Virus record (IMG/VR): IMGVR_UViG_3300027704_000180
Coordinates: 1 to 22,459 of that record
DNA: 22,459 nucleotides
Reading direction: 5' to 3' (one strand)
Origin: a virus
Shown: positions 14,973-22,327 of the stretch, piece by piece
How the letters are laid out: every line of letters starts with the position of its first letter
Position numbering within the stretch: the first letter of the stretch is position 1
Position numbers and translations under genes: made by a program
Notes under the pieces: model-generated
The model's input: only the letters and a program-made list of their open reading frames with translations
Databases searched by the model: none
Told to the model about the DNA's origin: nothing

Positions 14973-15393
14973 ATTATTTGATTTATGGAAAGAAGATAGT
15001 AAGATAGATAGAACAGAGCTTGGTGAAGCATCTGCTATACAACCACAACTTCATCATAAGTATTATAAACTATTTGCACAAGAGAGATTAATACTGAGAA
15101 AATTTGAAGCAGACCATAAGACATTGTATAAAGATAAGTGGGATTACTTTCAAGGTACAATGATACAGAGTGACTTAGAAGAGAGAGGATGGATTCCTAA
15201 TCCATTGAAAATATTAAAGAGTGATCTAGCTTTATATATTGATAGCGACAAAGATGTAATCCATCATAATTTAAAAGTAGCATATCAAAAAGAGAAGATA
15301 GATTTTTTAGAGAGTGTAATAAGAACAATTAACAATAGAGGGTTTCAGATAAAAAATGCAATCGATTGGGAAAAGTTTAAAGTCGGGATATAA
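14959..15393 (+). CDS. uvsY: Recombination mediator UvsY
   Basis: 144 residues against 137 in T4. UvsY loads the UvsX recombinase onto gp32-covered single-stranded DNA. Matches to T4 UvsY by layout: an N-terminal LDELFDLWKEDSKID (T4: LEDLQEELKKDVFID), a central LKSDLALYIDSDKDVIHHNL (T4: MKTVLSADKDVLKVDTSL), and a C-terminal VIRTINNRGFQIKNAIDWEKF (T4: ALDAIKSRGFAIKHIQDMRAF). The start at 14959 matches the T4 N-terminus and overlaps the previous gene by 14 bases; an ATG at 14932 would add nine residues with no support. UvsX is not in this window. UvsW further along acts in the same pathway. Confidence 0.88.
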   Translation: MTLDELFDLWKEDSKIDRTELGEASAIQPQLHHKYYKLFAQERLILRKFEADHKTLYKDKWDYFQGTMIQSDLEERGWIPNPLKILKSDLALYIDSDKDVIHHNLKVAYQKEKIDFLESVIRTINNRGFQIKNAIDWEKFKVGI

Positions 15394-16063
15394 AATTTGT
15401 GAGCCAGACTTTTATGAAAATAATACAAGAGAACTAGATAAGCTAATGCTGCAAGTAAACTTTGGGAGACCAGAGAAAGCAGATCGAGGTTCATTTTTAC
15501 ACAATTATCATAGACCATATAGTAAAATGTTTCATGCAGATATGAGATACAAAGTGGAAAATGTATTAGAGATAGGTGTATGGGTAGGGTTAGGTTTACT
15601 TACTTGGGCACATTGGTTTCCTAATGCTATCATAGAAGGTGTGGATTGGAAGTTTCAATACCAACATAAGATAAAAAGACTATATGATTTAAAAGAACAA
15701 GCTAGTAATGTAGAAAGAATATTACTAAATTGGGTAGATACTAGTGAGAGAGAAATGGTATTAAAACATTTCAATCCTGTTAAGTATAATGATTACTTTG
15801 ATATAATTATTGATGACGGTAATCATTTTTCAAGTTGTCAGAAAGCTACGTTAATTAATACCTGGCAATATTTAAAACCTGGAGGTTGGTATTGTATTGA
15901 AGATATAACTGATCATTACGAACAGCCAGTTAAGTTAATAGAATATTTAAACGAGTTATCAGATGAAGGTCATAGTGTGGGATGGTTTGAAAATCCTGAG
16001 AGCATTAGATTAGATTCAAGAATGGTAGCTATAAAAAAGAAAGGCGATATAGCAAATGTTTAA
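15356..16063 (+). CDS. Class I SAM-dependent methyltransferase
   Basis: 235 residues with a Rossmann-type methyltransferase core: motif I VLEIGVWVGLG at 70-80 (SAM-binding loop), an acidic residue at the end of strand 2 in IIEGVDW (D97), YFDIIIDDGNHFSS at 147-160, and LKPGGWYCIEDI at 173-184. The DDGNH stretch followed by PGG and IED resembles metal-dependent sugar O-methyltransferases of the MycE/TylF type, where the Asp residues and His bind the metal and act in catalysis. The substrate is unknown; a sugar, nucleotide or cell-envelope component are candidates. The N-terminal 60 residues are not recognised. It overlaps UvsY by 38 bases and the next gene by 8, so it belongs to the same transcript. 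It is an accessory gene relative to the T4 core. Confidence 0.8.
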   Translation: MQSIGKSLKSGYKICEPDFYENNTRELDKLMLQVNFGRPEKADRGSFLHNYHRPYSKMFHADMRYKVENVLEIGVWVGLGLLTWAHWFPNAIIEGVDWKFQYQHKIKRLYDLKEQASNVERILLNWVDTSEREMVLKHFNPVKYNDYFDIIIDDGNHFSSCQKATLINTWQYLKPGGWYCIEDITDHYEQPVKLIEYLNELSDEGHSVGWFENPESIRLDSRMVAIKKKGDIANV

Positions 16064-16274
16064 GAAAAGTTTTTTTGGATGGTTGTTTGCTAAACCAGAT
16101 TCATTTACTTCAACAACTGTAGTTAAAGTTATGACTAAGATTCAAATGAAAAAGTTATCTAAGTTACAATTAGAAACTATGGGTAGAGAGAACGGTATTG
16201 AGTTGGATAGAAGAAAAACCAAAGACAAATTAATAATAGAATTACATAAGAAACTAACAAAGAAGGTAAAGTAA
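16056..16274 (+). CDS. Small basic protein with helix-extended-loop-helix (SAP/Rho_N-like) pattern
   Basis: 72 residues, very Lys-rich. Residues about 33-67 read KLSKLQLETMGRENGIELD, then RRKTKDKLIIELHKKL. The spacing (Lys-x-x-Leu, Gly-Ile-x-Leu, then basic residues and a Leu-Ile-x-x-Leu helix) resembles SAP, HeH or Rho N-terminal helical modules, which bind nucleic acid. The N-terminus has a short hydrophobic FFGWLFAKP stretch too short to span a membrane. It overlaps the methyltransferase end by 8 bases and lies just upstream of UvsW, so a nucleic-acid-linked role is plausible. The fold is inferred by pattern only. An alternative in-frame ATG at 16131 would start right before the module. 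Confidence 0.6.
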   Translation: MFKKSFFGWLFAKPDSFTSTTVVKVMTKIQMKKLSKLQLETMGRENGIELDRRKTKDKLIIELHKKLTKKVK

Positions 16275-16275
16275 A

Positions 16276-16548
16276 ATGGCATCAATAAAAGAACATTTAT
16301 ATCATGCATTAGAAATAAAATTTGAAGCAGCTAAAGCTCATGCTACTGCTCAGCTTGTTTTATCATTTGAAAATCCAGTAGCTCTTGGAGAGCATCCACA
16401 ACTGATAGATGATATGGCTAAGTTAATCTCAGATGTAGCTGCAGCAGAAGAAAACTTAGCTGCGCTTAGAGATAACTTTGGTGCTAAAGCAGTATCAGAT
16501 TCTATGGCTCCACCAGCTGAGAACCCGGACGCTAGTCATATAAAATAA
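16276..16548 (+). CDS. Small helical protein, function unknown
   Basis: 90 residues, almost certainly all-helical: Ala-, Leu- and Glu-rich stretches at about 3-30 (IKEHLYHALEIKFEAAKAHA) and 42-68 (QLIDDMAKLISDVAAAEENL), joined by a loop ENPVALGEHP. The C-terminus is Pro-rich and disordered. Similar small helical proteins with an N-P-V-G-x-G/E-H loop occur near uvsW in marine T4-like phages, from memory. There is no catalytic motif and no membrane segment. It starts 1 base after the previous stop and ends directly against the UvsW ATG (TAAATG), so it is co-translated with UvsW. No function can be assigned. Confidence 0.65.
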   Translation: MASIKEHLYHALEIKFEAAKAHATAQLVLSFENPVALGEHPQLIDDMAKLISDVAAAEENLAALRDNFGAKAVSDSMAPPAENPDASHIK

Positions 16549-17988
16549 ATGATAAAAGTTTCTAAGTTTGATGATGTATACTTAACGGTAGATACAGATC
16601 CTAGCATTAGTCAAGAGCTAAGTGACTATCTTACCTTTACAGTACCAGGCGCTCAATTTATGCCTCAAGTAAGGAATAGATTTTGGGATGGTAAGATACG
16701 TCTATACAATCAAATGAAGAAGCAATTATATTTTGGTCTTGGTCCAAAGATAGAAGATTTTTGTAGAAGTAGAAACTATGAATTAATAGTTAAAGATGAC
16801 CCTGCTTTTTTTCAGCAAGAGTTTTCTTTAAACGAAGTTGATGATCTTGCAAAGAACATTGGACTTAGTCTTGAACCAAGAGACTATCAGAAGAGAGCTA
16901 TCTCACATGCAATAAGAAACAAAAGATGTATGTTGCTATCACCTACTGCATCTGGTAAGTCATTAATCATTTATATGTTAAGTAGGTACTACCCAGAAAG
17001 AAAACTTATAATAGTACCAACAACAGCATTAGTACATCAAATGTCATCAGACTTTAAAGAGTATGGTTACCAAGATGAATGTCATAAAATTACAGCTGGT
17101 GCTGATAAAGATACTGATGCAGAGATAACTGTTACTACATGGCAATCAATATACAAGATGCCAAAGTCATGGTTTAATCAATACAATGTTGTTATAGGAG
17201 ATGAGGCTCATCTATTTAAATCTAAATCATTAGAAAGTATAATGAAGAAGTTAACAGTCTGTCCTTATAGATTTGGATTCACTGGTACGTTAGATGGTAC
17301 ATTAACACATAGGTTAGTATTAGAAGGATTGTTTGGTCCTGTTGAAAAGGTAACTACTACATCAGAGCTGATAGAAAGCAATCACCTAGCTAAGTTTAAG
17401 ATAAATATAATTACATTAAAGTACTCAGACCAAACATGTAATTTATTAAGACGTGCAAAGTATCAAGACGAGATAGATTTCCTAGTAAGAAATGAAGCAC
17501 GTAATAGATTCATTCGTAACTTATGTATAAGCCTTGAAGGTAATACATTAGTATTATTTAATTTTGTTGACAAGCATGGAAAAGTGTTGTACAATATGAT
17601 TAATGATGAGAACACCAAGACTGCATTTTATGTTCACGGAGGAGTTGATGGAGAAGAAAGAGACCGTATTAGATCAATTGTTGAAGAGTCTCAGAACGCT
17701 GTTATTGTGGCATCCTACGGAACTTTTAGTACTGGTGTTAATATTCGTAATCTACATAATATAATATTTGCTAGCCCAAGTAAGTCTAGGGTAAGAAATT
17801 TACAATCTATAGGTAGAGGACTTAGAACTGCTGAAGGTAAAACTGAAGCTAGACTATTTGATATAGTAGATGATCTAAGACATAAGCAATGGAAAAATTA
17901 TGCTCTGGAACATTTTACTGAGAGACTTAAAATTTATAATGAAGAGAAATTTCCATACAAAATGTACTCGGTACGTTTAAAGGAGTAG
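16549..17988 (+). CDS. uvsW: DNA/RNA helicase UvsW
   Basis: Superfamily 2 helicase of 479 residues, close to T4 UvsW (about 500). It unwinds branched recombination intermediates and R-loops and helps switch T4 from origin- to recombination-dependent replication. Visible motifs: an N-terminal domain ending in LEPRDYQKRAI (Q-motif-like, Arg111-Asp-Tyr-Gln), Walker A SPTASGKS at 131-138, motif Ia IIVPTTALVHQM, motif II DEAH at 218-221, motif III GFTGTLDG, and in the second RecA domain VASYGTFSTGVNIRNL and motif VI QSIGRGLRT. All helicase motifs are intact. The ATG directly follows the previous stop. The next gene starts 2 bases after its end, with AAAGGAG inside its last codons. Confidence 0.96.
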   Translation: MIKVSKFDDVYLTVDTDPSISQELSDYLTFTVPGAQFMPQVRNRFWDGKIRLYNQMKKQLYFGLGPKIEDFCRSRNYELIVKDDPAFFQQEFSLNEVDDLAKNIGLSLEPRDYQKRAISHAIRNKRCMLLSPTASGKSLIIYMLSRYYPERKLIIVPTTALVHQMSSDFKEYGYQDECHKITAGADKDTDAEITVTTWQSIYKMPKSWFNQYNVVIGDEAHLFKSKSLESIMKKLTVCPYRFGFTGTLDGTLTHRLVLEGLFGPVEKVTTTSELIESNHLAKFKINIITLKYSDQTCNLLRRAKYQDEIDFLVRNEARNRFIRNLCISLEGNTLVLFNFVDKHGKVLYNMINDENTKTAFYVHGGVDGEERDRIRSIVEESQNAVIVASYGTFSTGVNIRNLHNIIFASPSKSRVRNLQSIGRGLRTAEGKTEARLFDIVDDLRHKQWKNYALEHFTERLKIYNEEKFPYKMYSVRLKE

Positions 17989-17990
17989 AC

Positions 17991-18434
17991 ATGGAACACA
18001 CAGTAATCAAATTAATGAACGGTGAAGAGATAGTAGCTCAAGTTCTTATTGAAGATAATGATACTATTAAGTTAAGTGAACCAGTACAAATACATAGAAT
18101 AATTTCACCAAGTGGATACGAAGTAATTAAATGCTCCCATTGGTTATTGTTTAATAAAAATCCTGAGATATCTTTAGAGAAGAAACATATCTTACTAAGA
18201 GTTAATGACATAAATGAAAACGTAATAACACATTATGATTATTTTATAAAACATTCTAAGAATAAAGAACTAGAACATATTAATGCAGGAGATACTGTAT
18301 TAGCTAGAGCAGAACAAATTTATAAACAACAACAATTAGAACGACAAGAAATGGCTGAGGATGAAGATATGGAACAAGCAGATTTAAATTTGGAAGAGTA
18401 TATGCGTAACGCATCTAATACTACAATACATTAA
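17991..18434 (+). CDS. Sm-like (LSm/Hfq-type) domain protein, conserved beside gp55
   Basis: 147 residues. The N-terminal 60 residues follow the Sm1 pattern: TVIKLMNGEEIVAQVLIEDN, then TIKLSEPVQI, as in small beta-barrel RNA-binding proteins where strand 1-2 reads hydrophobic, NG, (E)xIxAxV and then IxL. The middle is less clear (WLLFNKNPEISL, HILLRVNDINENVITHYDYF). The last 45 residues are Gln-, Glu- and Asp-rich, likely helical or disordered. No catalytic motif is seen. Its neighbours are UvsW upstream and gp55 one base downstream, so it may be co-regulated with late transcription. RNA binding is inferred from the fold pattern and untested. It could simply be a beta-barrel with another role. 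Confidence 0.6.
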   Translation: MEHTVIKLMNGEEIVAQVLIEDNDTIKLSEPVQIHRIISPSGYEVIKCSHWLLFNKNPEISLEKKHILLRVNDINENVITHYDYFIKHSKNKELEHINAGDTVLARAEQIYKQQQLERQEMAEDEDMEQADLNLEEYMRNASNTTIH

Positions 18435-18435
18435 G

Positions 18436-18981
18436 ATGGCACATTATGTAGATAATAAAATTCTTTATGCTACTATGATTGAGTATAAAGATAAAGTTAA
18501 TGAAGCTGAGGCTGTAGATGATCCTAAGCCACCTATACCAGATATTGTAGGAAGCGCATTACTTAAAATAGCAAATAGGTTATCAACTAAACCTAATTTT
18601 ATAAACTATACATTTAGAGAAGAGATGGTTAGTGATGGGATAGAGAACTGTATTAATTATATTGATAACTTTGATCCAAAAAAGTCTAAGAATCCTTTTG
18701 CATACTTTACTCAAATAATATACTATGCCTTCCTAAGAAGAATACAAAAAGAAAAGAAACAATTATATATTAAACATAAAGCAATACAAAACTTTCAAAT
18801 ATTTGATGGATGGATGGATCCTGCTGATGGTCAAATGATATCCACACAGCAAGGTTTACCAGAGACTACAGACTATATGAGTGACTTTGTAAAGAATTAT
18901 GAACAAAAAGAAAAAGAGAAAAAACAGCAGAGGCCTGCAACACCGCCTAGAGGGGTTGAACAATTTTATAAAGAGAAGTGA
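18436..18981 (+). CDS. 55: Late transcription sigma factor gp55
   Basis: 181 residues, close to T4 gp55 (185). It is the divergent sigma factor that directs host RNA polymerase to TATAAATA late promoters, coupled to the gp45 clamp. The sigma region 2-like core is clear: FREEMVSDGIENCINYIDNF (T4: [20 protein letters not shown]), PKKSKNPFAYFTQIIYYAFL and RRIQKEKKQLYIKHK (T4: RIKKERKEVAKKYSYF). The last residues, GVEQFYKEK, match the position of the T4 clamp-binding tail (SLDFLYE) with a hydrophobic Phe-Tyr pair. It starts 1 base after the Sm-like gene with no clear ribosome binding site, so coupling is likely. Five boxes that it could recognise lie in this window. Confidence 0.92.
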   Translation: MAHYVDNKILYATMIEYKDKVNEAEAVDDPKPPIPDIVGSALLKIANRLSTKPNFINYTFREEMVSDGIENCINYIDNFDPKKSKNPFAYFTQIIYYAFLRRIQKEKKQLYIKHKAIQNFQIFDGWMDPADGQMISTQQGLPETTDYMSDFVKNYEQKEKEKKQQRPATPPRGVEQFYKEK

Positions 18982-18984
18982 TTT

Positions 18985-20046
18985 ATGAAAATAGCATTAG
19001 TGACTGATTTGCATTTTGGTGCTCGTAACGATAACATTAAAGTAGCAGCTAACCAAAAGAGATTTTATGATGAAGTATTCTTTCCTTACTTAAAAGAACA
19101 TAACATCAATACTGTAATAGATTTGGGCGATACCTTTGATCGTAGAAAGTATATTTCTTTCACATCTTTAAAGGCAGCTAAGGCTATGTTCTTTGAACCC
19201 TTAAAAGAAAACAATATAACCACACATATGTTAGTAGGTAATCATGACGCTGTGTATAGAAACACTAATGAATTAAACTCAGTGTATCTGTTAACTCAAG
19301 AGTATCCTAATATTATAGAGTATCATCAACCGTCAGAAATAAACATAGGTGGATGCGATCTACTTATGCTGCCGTGGATATGTAAAGACAATGAGAAGCA
19401 ATCGTATCAAATGATAAAAGATACAACAGCTCAAATAGTTATGGGTCACCTAGAGTTAAAAGGTTTCCAGATGAATAAAGGATATGTAATACAAGAAGGT
19501 GCAGACCATACAATATATGATAAGTTTGATATGGTATGTACTGGACACTATCATCATAAGTCTACAGAGAAGAATATTAACTATCTTGGTTGTCCATATG
19601 AAATGACATGGATGGACTATGAGGATCCTAAAGGCTTTCATATATTTGATACTGAAACAAGAGTGTTGACTAGAGTCGTAAACCCTAATAGAATGTTTTA
19701 TAAGTTATGGTACAATGATACTAACTTAACATTTGAAGATGTAATGGCTATGGACTTTACACCTTACCAGAATGCTTATGTTAAAATTATAGTATCTAAT
19801 AAAACTAATCCATACTTATTTGATACGTATGTAGATAAGGTAGAGAAAGCAGATACTATTAATCTACAAGTAGTTGAAGATCATTTACATTTAGATATAG
19901 ATGATGATGCAGATATAATTAATGAAGCAGAAGATACACCTACTATATTAGAGTCGTATGTAGAGGCTTTAGATATTAAAACTGATAAAGAAAAAGTAAA
20001 AAACTTATTAAGAAATTTATATGATAGGGCATTGAGTATAACATGA
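18985..20046 (+). CDS. 47: Recombination endonuclease subunit gp47 (Mre11-like)
   Basis: 353 residues against 339 in T4. Calcineurin-like metallophosphoesterase that with gp46 resects double-strand ends for recombination-dependent replication and degrades host DNA. Phosphoesterase motifs are in order: VTDLHFG with D8 and H10, DLGDTFDRRKY with D49, GNHDAV with N86, H87, D88, then MGHLELKG and TGHYHHKS, giving the full two-metal site. The C-terminal half is the capping and gp46-binding region. The start has AGAGAAG shortly upstream and lies 3 bases after gp55. Its stop overlaps the gp46 start in ATGA, as expected for two subunits of one complex made in step. Confidence 0.95.
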   Translation: MKIALVTDLHFGARNDNIKVAANQKRFYDEVFFPYLKEHNINTVIDLGDTFDRRKYISFTSLKAAKAMFFEPLKENNITTHMLVGNHDAVYRNTNELNSVYLLTQEYPNIIEYHQPSEINIGGCDLLMLPWICKDNEKQSYQMIKDTTAQIVMGHLELKGFQMNKGYVIQEGADHTIYDKFDMVCTGHYHHKSTEKNINYLGCPYEMTWMDYEDPKGFHIFDTETRVLTRVVNPNRMFYKLWYNDTNLTFEDVMAMDFTPYQNAYVKIIVSNKTNPYLFDTYVDKVEKADTINLQVVEDHLHLDIDDDADIINEAEDTPTILESYVEALDIKTDKEKVKNLLRNLYDRALSIT

Positions 20047-21752
20047 TAGTATTTAAAAATATTAAATGGAAGAACTTTATATCTTATGGTAACCATTGGA
20101 CAGAAGTAGATCTAAATCAAACAAAGTCTTCTTTAATTATAGGAGAGAATGGTTCTGGTAAGTCTACTATATTAGATGCACTAACATTTGGTCTGTATAA
20201 TAAACCATTTAGAAAAGTAACTGTACAACAATTAGTTAATACTATCAACAATAAAGACATGGTTGTAGAAGTAGAATTTGGTATTGGTTCTCATGAGTAT
20301 AAAATTGTTAGAGGACAGAGGCCAAGAAAGTTTGAAGTGTATCAAGATGGTAAACTATTAAACCAAGAAGCCCATGCAAAAGATTATCAAGAGACCCTTG
20401 AAAAACAAATACTAAAGCTCAACCATAAGAGCTTTTGTCAAGTGGTTGTGTTAGGTAGCTCCAGCTTTATTCCTTTCATGCAGCTACCAACCAACCATAG
20501 GAAAGAAGTTATAGAAGACTTACTAGACATAGGTATCTTTTCTATTATGGCAACACTATTAAAAACTGATGTTGCAGATAATAAAGAACGTGCACAAGAA
20601 CTATCTAGTGAACTCAATACTATAGAAGAGAAGATAAGAATTCAACAACACTTTGTAGATAAAATATCACAGCAACAAGATGAAGCTATAGCAGATAAGA
20701 AAGAACAAATAATAAAACTTGAGAATGAAAATAGTATTAGTGAAGTTAATCTAAAAGATCAAGAGACTGATCTATCTAAGTTAAGAAAAGAGGTAGCAGA
20801 AGAAGAGAAGATTCGTTCAAAGTTAAATCAACTTAGTAACCTAGAAGATAAAATAAAAGATAAAGTTAAAACTCTCAGAAAAGATATACAGTTCTTTGAT
20901 ACTCATGATGATTGTCCTACGTGTAACCAATCTATAGATGAAGACTTTAAAGCTAAAGTAATAGATGAGAAAGAAGATAAAGTAGAAGAGTGTGAAGCAG
21001 GTTTTGAACCATTAGAAAAAGAACTGGAGTCTACACAAGGAGAGATCAATCATATAGTAGAGGTGTACCAAAAGATGGATGGTATGAATGTACAAATTAA
21101 TTCTTTGAACTCTCAGATGAATGGTAACAGACAATTGATATCATCTCTACAGACAGATATAGACAATACATCTAAGCAAGATATTACAGAAGAGAAAAAT
21201 AAAATTAAAGACTTTACTATAGAGTTAGATAGTAAAAGAAAAGATGTAGAAGAGTTTACTGATGTGAGAGAAATATATGATGTAGCTACTAAGTTGTTAA
21301 GAGACACAGGAATAAAATCTAGAATAGTTAAACAATATATTCCTGTAATGAACAAACTTATTAATAAGTACTTAGCAGCTATGGATTTCTTTGTACAGTT
21401 TGAATTAGATGAAAACTTTAATGAGAATATTAAGTCTAGGTTTAGAGATGAGTTTACATATGCATCTTTTAGTGAAGGTGAAAAGATGAGAATAGATTTA
21501 TCATTATTGTTTACTTGGAGAGCAATTGCTAAGTTAAAAAATAGTGCTAGTACAAATTTATTAATACTAGATGAGATATTTGATAGTAGCTTAGACGCAC
21601 AGGGTACGGATGAGTTCTTAAAAATAATAAATGACTTGACTTTAGATACAAATGTGTTTATAATAAGTCATAAGACAGATCAGTTGATAGACAAATTTTC
21701 TAACGTAGTTAGATTTGAGAAGCATCAAAACTTTAGTAGGATGGTAGCATGA
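20043..21752 (+). CDS. 46: Recombination endonuclease subunit gp46 (Rad50-like ATPase)
   Basis: 569 residues against 560 in T4. SMC-type ATPase partner of gp47. Walker A GENGSGKS at 34-41 in the N-terminal lobe. A coiled-coil arm runs from about 180 to 400, with a zinc-hook CPTC at 291-294 at its apex, which allows two molecules to join. The C-terminal lobe carries the ABC signature SEGEK starting at 477 and Walker B LLILDE with D510 and E511. The H-loop is ISHK near the end. All essential parts are present. It overlaps gp47 and the following deformylase-like gene by 4 bases each (ATGA), making one translationally coupled run. Confidence 0.96.
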   Translation: MIVFKNIKWKNFISYGNHWTEVDLNQTKSSLIIGENGSGKSTILDALTFGLYNKPFRKVTVQQLVNTINNKDMVVEVEFGIGSHEYKIVRGQRPRKFEVYQDGKLLNQEAHAKDYQETLEKQILKLNHKSFCQVVVLGSSSFIPFMQLPTNHRKEVIEDLLDIGIFSIMATLLKTDVADNKERAQELSSELNTIEEKIRIQQHFVDKISQQQDEAIADKKEQIIKLENENSISEVNLKDQETDLSKLRKEVAEEEKIRSKLNQLSNLEDKIKDKVKTLRKDIQFFDTHDDCPTCNQSIDEDFKAKVIDEKEDKVEECEAGFEPLEKELESTQGEINHIVEVYQKMDGMNVQINSLNSQMNGNRQLISSLQTDIDNTSKQDITEEKNKIKDFTIELDSKRKDVEEFTDVREIYDVATKLLRDTGIKSRIVKQYIPVMNKLINKYLAAMDFFVQFELDENFNENIKSRFRDEFTYASFSEGEKMRIDLSLLFTWRAIAKLKNSASTNLLILDEIFDSSLDAQGTDEFLKIINDLTLDTNVFIISHKTDQLIDKFSNVVRFEKHQNFSRMVA

Positions 21753-22327
21753 AAATAAAGAATTTAGAAAAGATACAGAAACAATTATCTACTGTTATGG
21801 ATAACTCCAAAGGTCTTAAACCAAGTGGTTTTGAAATAGAAGATACAGATTTAAAACTAAGTATGAAAGACGATTACTTATGGGATGAATTACCTACTTT
21901 TAATTTTGAGGACCCTCCTGTAGATCCAGTTAAGTTTTCTATGGCTATGGTAACACTGATGAGAGAAAAAGGTGGTATGGCATTAGCTGCTAACCAAGTA
22001 GGACATAACTTTGCAATGTTTGTTACAGAAGGTGAGCCAGCCTTTGCAATATTTAATCCTACAATAACATTTAGAAGTCCTAATGAAGTACTAATGGATG
22101 AAGCATGCTTATCCTTTCCTGGTCTTAACTTAAAAATAAAACGTCCAGCATCTATTCGTATAAGATTTCAAGAGCCATATGGTAATTGGATAACAAAACA
22201 GTTTGCAGGAATGAGTGCAAGAGTATTTTTACAAATGGCTGATCATTTAATAGGTGTTGACTTCACTGACAAAGTAAGTAAACTAAAATTAGATATGGCA
22301 AAAAAGAAAGTGAAAAGTAATGGGTAG
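21749..22327 (+). CDS. Peptide-deformylase-like protein with altered active site
   Basis: 192 residues. Peptide deformylases remove the formyl group from new N-termini using Cys and two His (of HExxH) as metal ligands and the Glu as catalyst. Motif 1 here is GMALAANQ at 76-83 (usual GxGLAAxQ, Gln kept). Motif 2 is EACLS with C120 kept (usual EGCLS). Motif 3 reads QMADH at 162-166 within ARVFLQMADHLIGVDFTDKV, which aligns without gap to the usual ARxxQHExDHLxGxLFxDR. Thus the first His is Gln and the catalytic Glu is Met, while H166 is kept. Canonical catalysis is unlikely. It may bind formyl-Met ends without cutting, or have a new activity. The frame is intact and shares 4 bases with gp46 and 8 with an ACP gene. 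Confidence 0.85.
   Translation: MKIKNLEKIQKQLSTVMDNSKGLKPSGFEIEDTDLKLSMKDDYLWDELPTFNFEDPPVDPVKFSMAMVTLMREKGGMALAANQVGHNFAMFVTEGEPAFAIFNPTITFRSPNEVLMDEACLSFPGLNLKIKRPASIRIRFQEPYGNWITKQFAGMSARVFLQMADHLIGVDFTDKVSKLKLDMAKKKVKSNG

Noticed and set aside
17400-17407. GATAAATA resembling a late promoter box
   Set aside because: It lies in the middle of uvsW coding sequence with no gene start nearby; expected by chance in AT-rich DNA.
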